Shown: piece by piece, positions 15,778 to 22,366 of the stretch
How positions within the stretch are numbered: position 1 is the first letter of the stretch
Layout of the letters: every line of letters begins with the position of its first letter
From: JBBQXK01 sp038251625
GTDB lineage: Bacteria > Pseudomonadota > Alphaproteobacteria > Rhodobacterales > Rhodobacteraceae
Assembly (NCBI GenBank): GCA_038251625.1
Contig: JBBSBE010000061.1
Span: forward strand, 1 to 22,366
Length of the DNA stretch: 22,366 nt
Direction of reading: 5' to 3'
Notes under the pieces: generated by a model
Seen by the model: only the letters and a program-made list of their open reading frames with translations
The model's database searches: none
Told to the model about the DNA's origin: nothing
Translations under genes and position numbers: made by a program

Positions 15778-15807
15778 TTGTTCTCTGGGGCGAACGCGAG
15801 ATATCCT
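15778..15807 (+). promoter_or_regulatory. Possible promoter of the toxin-immunity operon
   Basis: TTGTTC (15778-15783) and TATCCT (15802-15807) are 18 bases apart, about 65 bases before the toxin start. The -10 resembles that of the tRNA promoter in this window (TATCCC). It is a match by eye only, in the expected place. Confidence 0.3.
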
Positions 15808-15873
15808 CTGGGTTGAGTTTCGTGATTCACACCAGACCTGTTTCGATCAGAGATTTTCCGTTGAAGGTGTTGC

Positions 15874-18800
15874 ATGGCAAGCAAATCCGGTCCTGACGCA
15901 GACGGAAAGATACTTGGCGCGGCCATCGCGGCAGCACGAAAGAAGCCGGTCAGTTTCGCGATGCTGGTGTCCAAGGACGGGCTTATCGTGGAAGCGGACC
16001 CGCGCAAATCCCCAGAGGCGTTGCGCCGGACCGCCAAGTCCAACGGCGGCGGCAAAGGGGTCTGGGGGACCATGGTCGTAGAGGGCAACCGCGTCGTTCT
16101 GACGTGCGACGAGGCGGCCCCGGGCGGCTTTCAGGTAACCGCCAAAAAGCATTTTTCCGAACGTGGGCAATCCATGCAGATTGTCCTGGCGCTGTCTGGC
16201 GTGGAGGACGTGCCAGAAGTGACGGGGCCGGAGCCGATCACGGAACCGGCGCTGCCTGCTGGCAAGGTGACGGGGGATGTCGAGGGTCCACCGGTTTCGG
16301 AAGAGGATGAGGACGACGAGGATGACCTTGCCGCGGAAACCGGGGATTTGCAGGCCATCCTGCGCGCGGTGAGAAAGAAACCCTACAATTTCGCGTGGCT
16401 GCTGTCTTCGGACGGGTCTGTGATGAAAGCGCACAAACGCCGCCCCGTCGAGTTGCTGATCCGGCAGGCGAAATCCGAAGGTGCAAGCGCGCGTGGCGGC
16501 TGGGGCCAGATGACGATGGAAGGCAAGAGCGTTGTGCTGGCTTGTGTAGAGGACCCTCCTCCAAGCCTGCCAAAGCGCGCGCGCCTTTATCTCAAGGATC
16601 GCGGTCTGGTATACCGCATCATTGCGCGTGGACCATCGGGCGAGCTTGCCGATGACGCGGAAGGTGACGACGCGGCGCCGTCGGACCAGCCGTCAGCCGA
16701 AAGCGCAGAGCGCCTGCGGGTGCTGAGGGCCGAGGCTGCATTGCTGATGGCCGATTTGGGGCCGGTGATGAAGTTGGGCGGACCCGAGGCCAAGGCGCTT
16801 TACCAGCCGATGCTGCAGGCGATGAAGGCGGGGTTGGGGGCGGGCGATCCGGACGCGTCGGTTGCGGCTATCGCGAATATCAGGGCCGCGCTAACCGGTG
16901 GCACCAATGCCGACGCGTCTGCCGACACCACATCTTTGGATGCCGCAATCGGGGCTCCGGCGCCGCAAGCACCCAAACTCGTCAAGGCCCATTATGCTGT
17001 GCCTTCGCCCCAAACGGCAGCGGGGCCTTCGGAAAGCGGCCACGAAAGCGCGCCGGGCGGCGCGGCGGATGAACCGGCCACGCAGACGCCAGGGCGCGCC
17101 ATTCCCTATTCGATCCCCGTCACCAAAATGATGGACAATCTCGAATTCTCGATCCACGTCGATATGGTGGCCCGCGGGATGACCCGGGCACAGGCCGAAG
17201 AAAGCTGTCGAGATCCCGAATACCGGGTTCACCCCCTGAGCTTTGTCGTCACGCAGGCGCATGTCGATGCCGGATCGGTTCTGGTGATCGTCTATTTCAA
17301 CGGCGCGGGTCCTGTCGACAGCGGAAAACTAGCGCAGACCGAGGAGACGCTTGACGGTTACGGCGATGCCCGGCGCGACGACATCAATGCCGCGACAGAC
17401 GCCTTGTTCTGGCAATCGACGAATTACAAGCCTGGCGAACGGCTTGACCCCAAGGACCCAAACTTCGAGGCGATGGCGGAGGCATGGAAGGCGTTCCGTG
17501 CCGACGTGGTTGACCAAGAGCGGCTGATGGACCGCATTCCGCCCGATGCCAAACGCTTCTTGCGGTTTCGCACCGGCGGGGTCCCTGTCACTGAAGAGAA
17601 TATCGACCAGATCCTGTCGATCGCGAACAAGGTCAAAGGCCTGACGGACGAGGCGATTGCAGATTACTGGGCGCGCGCCACGCATGAGACGGCCGATATC
17701 GCTGCCTTTTCTGCCTCGGTTGACCGATATCTGGCGGAGCTTGCGCAGCGGCAGGAAAGCCGCGCATCGCTGGACAAGGCGCATAACGCGCTGGTTGGAA
17801 AGGAAGATCTTTTCAAGACCTACGACACTGCAAACCGGATGTTTCTGCCGGGGGCCACCGAACCCGGGATGATGCCGGATGAATTCACGACGAACTACAA
17901 CCTGGAAACGCTGGAAGCCCAGCAGCGCCTGAAGGCCGAGTTGGCAGCCTGGGGATACCCGTCGCAAGAGGCGTTCGAGAAGGACATAAAGGCGTACACT
18001 CAGGCCTTCCAGACGGAAGCCGTGAACATCGCCAACGACGCGATGGACCGTCGCCTGCGCGAATTGGCAGGGTTCGAGGCAGACGTGCTGAACGATGGCA
18101 GCGTCGCCGACATGTTCGACGCGCTTTCCGAAGTGCGGGCCGAATACGCGCGGCTGGCAGCAGACCCTGAAAACCAAAGCTCCTGGCTTCTCGGCGGTGG
18201 TCCGGACAAGGACGACATCCGACCGAAGATCAAGGATACGGTGAAGGCGGCCATCGACGCGGATCCGGGTTTGAAGAAGCTCTTTCAATTGAGGCAGGCC
18301 GAGGATCCCGAATTCGATCTGGACGACGAGATGATCGACCTTCTGACCGACGCGACCGATCCAGCCGATCTGCGTCGAAGGATCATGGTGCTGTTGGAGG
18401 AGCGCCGGGACGGCATTGCCACCACAAAGGAGGTCCTGGCCGAGGATCCCGAAAAGATCTGGTCTTTCGATGCCGCTGTTTCGCGCGCGACGGCCATCAA
18501 CGGTGTCATCCCGGGATCGGTGCAGGATGCTGTCGTCAAGGACAAGGTCCAAGACGATCAAATGGCCAATCTTGGCAAGAAGCTTGCCATTGGCGGGCTG
18601 GCGGTGGTCGCCGGGCTTTTCACGTTTGGCGAGGGCACGGTCGTCGTTCTTGGTGGCGCCGCTGCGCTGGGTCTCGGTGCTTACGACGCTTGGGACACCT
18701 ACACGGCGTATGTCGAGGAACATGCCGCCAACAAGGCGGGCCTGACGTCGGCCGATCCGTCCTTTGCATGGGTCGTCGTGTCGCTGGCTACCCTTCCGCT

Positions 18801-20163
18801 CGATGTCCTGGGCCTTGCCTCGGGCATCCGTGCGACGGCGAAGGCCGTGCATATCGCCAAGTTGCTTGAAACCGGCGGTGAGGCCGGCAAGGCGGTGCGA
18901 ACCTTCAACGCGGCGCAGGAAACGCTGGCGAGTGCCGACGATGTGGCCCGCGTTCTGACGCGGTTGGAGCAGGATCTTTCCAAGGCGGACAAGGCGGTGC
19001 GCGCGGCCATCCTGCGCGCGGCCCGGATCGAAGCCGAGGCAAATGCCGCATGGGCGGCAGCAAAGGGTGCGCGCGCGGGACGCGTGGCGGGATACATCGA
19101 TCCCATCCTGACACCGCTTGTCGATCTTGCCACCCAGTTCGCCTATCCTGTCTGCATGTCCATCCGCAAGGGAGTGGCCCGGCTCGACGTCTTTCTGAAG
19201 ACCAAATACGCCAAGGACATGATCAAGGGCTTGGACGCGCTTTCGCCGGAAGCGATCAACAAGGTCGCGAAGGCCTATGAGATCGCAGCGGCAGAATATG
19301 AAACGATCGCCAAGCGCGCCGTCGATCTTGGCATGTCGGACGCGCATCTGGATGAGGCGTTCAAGGTCTGGTCAAAGACGCCCGACATATCTGCGGGTCG
19401 TTTCGTCACGGATGTGCTGGAGCCTATGGCCAAGGCCCGCAGCACCGTTCCGGCTTACGATATGATCCTAAAGAGGGCCGAAACGCTTCCCGGAGGGGCC
19501 GCAAACCTCAACGATGCACTGACCAAGGCGGCGGCGGATCCGGCCTATGCCAAGGCGCTGAAGTCGCACATCGCAGAACTGCGCCGTGACATCGAAGGTA
19601 TGGACAAGGCCGCGCGGGACGCACTGCCGGAATCGGCCAAGGGCCTTCTCGATGACATGGGTCGTGATATCGGCGAGCAATTGCTGCGCGACGCCGATAT
19701 TCCGACGCCGACCACCCTGCACAAGGGGCCGGTACCGGGTGATCTTGACCCCGCGCGGATCAAAGCGCTGAGTTGGAACCATGAGCAGGAGGTAGTCGAT
19801 CTTGCCGAAGGCATCGGCGGTGCGCGGCTTGAAAAGGCGACCGGACGTCCGATCACATCCGCGACCGAAAAGGGGATCGACCTCATCGATGGTGCCGACC
19901 CTGTCAGCCTCAAGGGGCCCCTTCTGAACAGCAAGACCGGTATGAAGTTCCCGATCAGCGACAAGATGGTCGAAGGGCTGGCGAAAGCGGTTGTAAAGGA
20001 TCTTACGTTGAATACGGCGACCAAGAAGATGGTGGTGGATATGCTGGGGCTGACCTCCGATCAGCGCATCCTCTTGCAAACCAGGATCACAGAAGGACTT
20101 AACAAAGCGTTCGCCGACGGGCGCACGATACAGAACGCCAAGCCCATCATCTTTCTGGAGTAA
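15874..20163 (+). CDS. Large multidomain putative polymorphic toxin
   Basis: 1429 residues, no signal peptide; start supported by GAAGGTG upstream. Layout by eye: two copies of a ~95-residue N-terminal domain (11-107 and 157-253), each with RKKP, DG, AKS, WG, EG and VVL-x-C at matching places; an acidic linker between them (SEEDEDDEDDLAAE); a helical segment (277-345) and Ala/Pro-rich linker (345-408); a long, mostly helical, charged middle (409-898); a Gly-rich hydrophobic stretch (905-938) and a second one (963-985) that could insert in membranes; another helical region (1005-1290); and a C-terminal domain (1296-1429) with GIDLIDGADPVSLKG. The order (N-terminal module, helical body, hydrophobic segment, small C-terminal domain, then an acidic gene 3 bp downstream) is that of polymorphic toxins delivered by a secretion or contractile injection system. 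The YDAWDTY...DPSFAW...LD pattern reminds me of eCIS-associated toxins (memory, unchecked). Activity is not established. Confidence 0.72.
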   Translation: MASKSGPDADGKILGAAIAAARKKPVSFAMLVSKDGLIVEADPRKSPEALRRTAKSNGGGKGVWGTMVVEGNRVVLTCDEAAPGGFQVTAKKHFSERGQSMQIVLALSGVEDVPEVTGPEPITEPALPAGKVTGDVEGPPVSEEDEDDEDDLAAETGDLQAILRAVRKKPYNFAWLLSSDGSVMKAHKRRPVELLIRQAKSEGASARGGWGQMTMEGKSVVLACVEDPPPSLPKRARLYLKDRGLVYRIIARGPSGELADDAEGDDAAPSDQPSAESAERLRVLRAEAALLMADLGPVMKLGGPEAKALYQPMLQAMKAGLGAGDPDASVAAIANIRAALTGGTNADASADTTSLDAAIGAPAPQAPKLVKAHYAVPSPQTAAGPSESGHESAPGGAADEPATQTPGRAIPYSIPVTKMMDNLEFSIHVDMVARGMTRAQAEESCRDPEYRVHPLSFVVTQAHVDAGSVLVIVYFNGAGPVDSGKLAQTEETLDGYGDARRDDINAATDALFWQSTNYKPGERLDPKDPNFEAMAEAWKAFRADVVDQERLMDRIPPDAKRFLRFRTGGVPVTEENIDQILSIANKVKGLTDEAIADYWARATHETADIAAFSASVDRYLAELAQRQESRASLDKAHNALVGKEDLFKTYDTANRMFLPGATEPGMMPDEFTTNYNLETLEAQQRLKAELAAWGYPSQEAFEKDIKAYTQAFQTEAVNIANDAMDRRLRELAGFEADVLNDGSVADMFDALSEVRAEYARLAADPENQSSWLLGGGPDKDDIRPKIKDTVKAAIDADPGLKKLFQLRQAEDPEFDLDDEMIDLLTDATDPADLRRRIMVLLEERRDGIATTKEVLAEDPEKIWSFDAAVSRATAINGVIPGSVQDAVVKDKVQDDQMANLGKKLAIGGLAVVAGLFTFGEGTVVVLGGAAALGLGAYDAWDTYTAYVEEHAANKAGLTSADPSFAWVVVSLATLPLDVLGLASGIRATAKAVHIAKLLETGGEAGKAVRTFNAAQETLASADDVARVLTRLEQDLSKADKAVRAAILRAARIEAEANAAWAAAKGARAGRVAGYIDPILTPLVDLATQFAYPVCMSIRKGVARLDVFLKTKYAKDMIKGLDALSPEAINKVAKAYEIAAAEYETIAKRAVDLGMSDAHLDEAFKVWSKTPDISAGRFVTDVLEPMAKARSTVPAYDMILKRAETLPGGAANLNDALTKAAADPAYAKALKSHIAELRRDIEGMDKAARDALPESAKGLLDDMGRDIGEQLLRDADIPTPTTLHKGPVPGDLDPARIKALSWNHEQEVVDLAEGIGGARLEKATGRPITSATEKGIDLIDGADPVSLKGPLLNSKTGMKFPISDKMVEGLAKAVVKDLTLNTATKKMVVDMLGLTSDQRILLQTRITEGLNKAFADGRTIQNAKPIIFLE

Positions 20164-20166
20164 GAC

Positions 20167-20574
20167 ATGGCCCATTCCTATCTCAGTTTCGGTGCCAATT
20201 CGGACCACATGCATGATGCGGAAATCATCGCGACGCTGGCGTGGCTGCGCCATGTGGCCGAGGGCGATCCGGATCGCTTCCCCGAGGGCGATCATCCCTA
20301 CCTCTCCGTCTGGCGCGAGATGGCCGAGGTTTACATGCCCGGCTGCCTTGATCCGGAATTCGAAGAGACGCTGACTTCGCCTGAGGCCGTGCAGCGTTTT
20401 GTCGCGCTGGCCCGGGCGGCGCGGACAGCGCTGGAAGCCGAGCCCGAGGTCATTTCCGGCGATCGGTTGAATGCGATGACCGGCATGAGGGAGTTGATGG
20501 ATTTCCAGGATCGCCCAAAGGCCAAGATGCTGGCCGATCTGGATACGCTGGTTGGCGTCGTTTCGCCGGACTGA
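20167..20574 (+). CDS. Putative immunity protein for the upstream toxin
   Basis: 135 residues, small and acidic (25 Asp/Glu against 11 Lys/Arg), predicted soluble and largely helical (HDAEIIATLAWLRHVAEG, PEAVQRFVALARAARTALEA), with no signal peptide. It starts 3 bases after the toxin stop, and its ribosome-binding site GGAG lies within the last toxin codons, so translation is coupled. I do not recognise the family. The call rests on position, size and charge: it would bind and neutralise the C-terminal toxin domain in the cytoplasm. This fits a cytoplasmic target such as nucleic acid. Alternatives are a chaperone/adaptor that loads the toxin, or an unrelated small protein. Confidence 0.62.
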   Translation: MAHSYLSFGANSDHMHDAEIIATLAWLRHVAEGDPDRFPEGDHPYLSVWREMAEVYMPGCLDPEFEETLTSPEAVQRFVALARAARTALEAEPEVISGDRLNAMTGMRELMDFQDRPKAKMLADLDTLVGVVSPD

Positions 20575-20661
20575 ATACGCCGTGCGGTGCGTCGCTGCGC
20601 AACGCCGATCGCCGCCGATCCACATTGTGAACCGATGCGATCGGGCGGGCGGCCTGTCAAA

Positions 20662-20677
20662 GCGCGCGAATGCGCGC
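20662..20677. other. Short GC hairpin after the immunity gene
   Basis: GCGCGC (20662-20667) pairs with GCGCGC (20672-20677) around GAAT. It lies between the immunity gene and the next remnant, with no T-run. It may be a weak terminator or chance in GC-rich DNA. Confidence 0.3.
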
Positions 20678-20704
20678 CCTTGTCGCGCCTGCGTGGGAAG
20701 GGCA

Positions 20705-21003
20705 ATGACCGTCGCCGTACTTGCCGCATGGCTTGCCGTTGCGTCGGACGCGCCCGCGGGCTGTCTGCCCGTATTCATCCTGCAGTGGGTTAGTCCACAT
20801 GGGCCGCGCCAGAGGGGCAGCAACGGCTGTCTGACAGGGCGCAGCACGTCGCTTGGCTTGCAGGGGCCGAATGGCCCGATTTCCCGGCTGTTGCCGTGCT
20901 GCGGGTCGCCATAGGGGCCACCATGCGCCAAGCCTGCACCGCTGCGGGTATCGACCACGACGCGCCCCTTGTGGGCATCCCTGCCGAAGTGTTTGCCGAC
21001 TAG
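20705..21003 (+). pseudogene. Small unrecognised gene with an apparent frameshift
   Basis: ATG 20705 follows a good site (GGGAAGGGCA) and encodes MTVAVLAAWLAVASDAPAG then CLPVFILQW with mostly G/C-ending codons. Near 20789-20794 this frame loses coding character. Another frame, opening after TAG 20791, reads STWAAPEGQQRLSDRAQHVA, WLAGAEWPDFPAVAVLRVAI and GATMRQACTAAGIDHDAPLV to TAG at 21001-21003, again with about three quarters G/C third positions but no usable start codon early in it. One added base near 20793 would join them into a ~99-residue protein. A strong terminator follows 28 bases later, supporting a genuine gene end. Family not recognised. It could be a decayed second immunity or accessory gene (speculation). 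Confidence 0.55.
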
Positions 21004-21024
21004 ACTTCCCGAAGTGAAGATCGG

Positions 21025-21057
21025 AAAAACCGCCGTCCCTTCGGGGGCGGCTTTTTT
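21025..21057. terminator. Strong bidirectional intrinsic terminator
   Basis: An 8-bp stem GCCGTCCC (21032-21039) / GGGGCGGC (21044-21051) with a TTCG tetraloop, an A-run before it (21025-21029) and six Ts after it (21052-21057). It ends plus-strand transcription from the toxin side. Read in reverse, it ends the minus-strand gene whose stop codon overlaps it at 21056-21058. Confidence 0.9.
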
Positions 21058-21760
21058 ATTTCGTTGCGCGCCCCATTCGCCAAACCGCAACCGTGTTTTT
21101 GACGCGGCTAACAATTATAGTCATGTCCGCGTCTTCGAAGTAATAAGCGTCGTGAAGGTTCAAGTCAGAAGCCGACTTTGAGAATTTGCCTAGCTTCGCA
21201 ACGAACTGGCCTTCGTTCCAAGGCATCCCTATATCGACGTTCAACATAACCCATTTTTGCGCAATGTTTTGTGCGTCTGTTTGGGTCTTATTTGCCCCCG
21301 AACCTGAAAGGGTAACGTCGGCTTGTCCAATGATTTCGGCGTTAATGCGTTTTGCTTCGGCAGAACCGTTTTCGACACCCCATTTCGGGTAAAACGTTAC
21401 TTCTGCAAGATACTCGCCAGACGGTAAGTTTTCGCTCTTTCCATCTAGTTTTACTGTTTGTTCGGGCGACGTTAGTTTGATCCGTTGTGAAACGCCAATG
21501 TAGGTATCTTTCGGGTTTTGGCCCTTGATCGAGACGCTTGCCATAACTTCAACGGGCAACGGAATGTTAGTTTTGACGTTCAAGGATACTTCATACTGCG
21601 ATATGGGGGTGGCTTCGATTGAAATCTTGAAGTCTTCCGCCGGAACGGGAGCAACTGCGACTGTAGCAGGCTTGGGCGGTGTTGGATCATTTCGACCAAC
21701 AGACATTGCGATAACCCCAAGTAGGAAAACCGTTGAAAGTATGAGAACGCCTTTTGTCAT
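21056..21760 (-). CDS. Membrane-anchored hypothetical protein
   Basis: 234 residues. A single N-terminal hydrophobic helix (VLILSTVFLLGVIAMSV, ~4-20) is followed by a Pro/Ala/Val linker and a beta-rich domain (~43-150, with SGEYLAEVTFYPKWG), so the bulk is probably periplasmic. The C-terminal ~60 residues (DIGMPWNEGQFVAKLGKFSK, then YYFEDADMTIIVS) resemble the short G-M...L-G-x...Y...V pattern of BamE/SmpA-like modules; this is a weak impression. I chose ATG 21760 because the longer frame (to 21835) would begin upstream of the promoter candidate at 21801-21829. The gene is AT-richer than the rest of the window (e.g. 26 G+C of 60 bases at 21241-21300), suggesting horizontal acquisition. Function unknown. 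Confidence 0.78.
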   Translation of the reverse strand: MTKGVLILSTVFLLGVIAMSVGRNDPTPPKPATVAVAPVPAEDFKISIEATPISQYEVSLNVKTNIPLPVEVMASVSIKGQNPKDTYIGVSQRIKLTSPEQTVKLDGKSENLPSGEYLAEVTFYPKWGVENGSAEAKRINAEIIGQADVTLSGSGANKTQTDAQNIAQKWVMLNVDIGMPWNEGQFVAKLGKFSKSASDLNLHDAYYFEDADMTIIVSRVKNTVAVWRMGRATK

Positions 21761-21800
21761 TACCTTGTTGCCCAATCTGCATTTTGTGAACGTCGATTGC

Positions 21801-21829
21801 ATTTTCTTCGAACTGCGCTTCGGCGTCAA
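21801..21829 (-). promoter_or_regulatory. Promoter candidate for the membrane-anchored protein
   Basis: On the minus strand TTGACG (21829-21824) and GAAAAT (21806-21801) are 17 bases apart. Transcription would begin around 21794, leaving a leader of about 34 bases before ATG 21760. Confidence 0.45.
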
Positions 21830-21922
21830 TCGCACTACAATCCGCCGCTCTAGGGATTGCGCCGTTCAAGAATGCGTGATCGGTTCCGACGCTTCGGCAT
21901 GTCAAAAGGGGATGATTTTTCG

Positions 21923-21943
21923 CTGTAGTAGTTCTGTAGTAGG
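21923..21943. repeat. Short tandem direct repeat
   Basis: CTGTAGTAGT (21923-21932) and CTGTAGTAGG (21934-21943) lie 11 bases apart, one helical turn, upstream of the HTH-type frame. They could be a protein-binding site, and two copies alone do not make an iteron array. Confidence 0.4.
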
Positions 21944-22366
21944 ATTTTGGCGTGTGGGAATTTCGCAGCAAAAGCAACAACTTACAGAAGGAAATGGCAG
22001 CCCGTAGGGAAGGGCACTTCTCTAGCAATATCAAAGGACTTGGCTTGTCCAACCCCGCAAAACAGCACCATTGGAAACACTGGTGAAATTCGGCATTTGT
22101 CCAACCGTTTTGACGGTGCGGAAAACGAAAACCCCGGCGCGCTGGCGGGCGCATCCGGGGCAAATGTCAAAGCAGATCAGCTTCAACAGCAAGAATACAC
22201 CGCAGCGCCCGCCGCTGCAAGGCGTGTCGATCAGAACGGCAACTGGAACCGTGCTCGGTGGGGATGGCTTAAGGCGGTATCTGGTGACGGCAACCTGTCG
22301 CCCATGGCGCGGCTTCTGGCGTCTGTCCTGACCACGCAGTTTTCGCACCACGAGACGGCGCATTGC
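21932..22366 (+). CDS. HTH-type DNA-binding protein, partial, start unresolved
   Basis: The frame is open from 21932 to the window edge (145 codons). Its right part is clearly protein-like: RRVDQNGNWNRARWGWLKAV, then SGDGNLSPMARLLASVLTTQ and FSHHETAHC. This resembles the N-terminal helix of HTH_36-type proteins (SPxARxxASVLxxQFxxxETxxC) carried on mobile elements and plasmids of Rhodobacterales; recollection, unchecked. The HTH itself would lie beyond the window. No ATG or GTG occurs in frame before this region; only TTG codons (21947, 22040, 22097) with poor ribosome-binding sites. An ATG at 21994 with a good AGAAGGA site is in another frame that stops at 22084. A frameshift near 22060-22090, or a TTG start, would explain this. 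Confidence 0.5.

Larger units (their letters stand above)
15385..15873. other. 489-bp stretch without a convincing gene
   Basis: Several short frames exist, including plus-strand 15457-15816 (119 codons, with a cysteine cluster CECGQRYFCEGQISC) and a GTG frame of about 46 codons from 15440. In both, third positions are only about 60% G/C, no better than the local base composition and well below neighbouring genes, and neither has a good ribosome-binding site. A small hairpin (CGTTT/AAACG, ~15423-15439) follows the ABC operon without a T-run. The right part holds an inverted repeat and a possible promoter for the toxin gene. Confidence 0.5.

Noticed and set aside
15457..15816. 119-codon frame with a Cys cluster resembling a zinc ribbon
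   Set aside because: About 60% G/C third positions, no ribosome-binding site, no recognisable domain. Too weak to call a gene.
17329..19347. 672-codon minus-strand frame within the toxin gene
   Set aside because: His/Arg-rich antisense shadow. The plus strand is continuous for 1429 codons with natural composition.
19468..21114. 548-codon minus-strand frame across toxin end, immunity gene and terminator
   Set aside because: Antisense to well-supported plus-strand genes and crosses a strong terminator.
21525..22007. 160-codon plus-strand frame
   Set aside because: Antisense to the membrane-anchored protein, which has a proper hydrophobic anchor, a promoter candidate and a terminator.
1..22366. 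CRISPR arrays, insertion sequences, integrase
   Set aside because: No regularly spaced repeats, no terminal inverted repeats flanking a transposase, and no recombinase motifs found on either strand.

Overview
The window is high-GC DNA with strongly G/C-ending codons, typical of an alphaproteobacterium. The gene set suggests Rhodobacterales: a short sigma-54, an NDH-like/SelD fusion, a PrpE of that type, and an HTH protein of a kind I associate with the order. This placement is from gene content and codon use, not from a search.

Layout. (1) 1-9742 is mostly core metabolism: a 3'-truncated propionate-CoA ligase (minus), divergent argE-mnmH (plus), convergent selD fused to a flavin oxidoreductase domain (minus), divergent rpoN with a stand-alone HyuA-type hydantoinase/oxoprolinase (plus), then an elongator tRNA-Met with a clear promoter and one odd acceptor-stem mismatch. 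mnmH and selD form a selenium module: SelD makes selenophosphate and MnmH uses it to make 2-selenouridine in tRNA. (2) 9907-10170 is a small gene that appears broken by a one-base frameshift. (3) 10260-15384 is an uptake operon: a divergent RpiR/SIS regulator, then a polar amino-acid ABC transporter (binding protein, two permeases, ATPase) with a zinc deacylase of the succinylglutamate desuccinylase/aspartoacylase superfamily embedded between permease and ATPase. The set looks built to import and deacylate an N-acylated or conjugated amino acid. (4) 15385-15873 holds no convincing gene but carries a perfect inverted repeat and a possible promoter ahead of the next gene.

(5) 15874-20574 is the most unusual part. 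A 1429-residue multidomain protein has a duplicated N-terminal domain of about 95 residues, an acidic linker, a long helical middle, a glycine-rich hydrophobic segment and a compact C-terminal domain with a possible nuclease-like D...S-x-K signature. It is followed after 3 bases by a 135-residue acidic protein. The architecture is that of a polymorphic (inter-bacterial or injected) toxin with its immunity protein. The duplicated N-terminal domain is one I do not recognise. (6) 20705-21003 is a second frameshifted small gene, closed by a strong bidirectional terminator. (7) 21056-22366 is visibly AT-richer and looks acquired: a membrane-anchored protein (minus), and a divergent HTH-type protein that runs off the window and lacks a convincing start codon.

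No CRISPR array, transposase, integrase or rRNA was seen.
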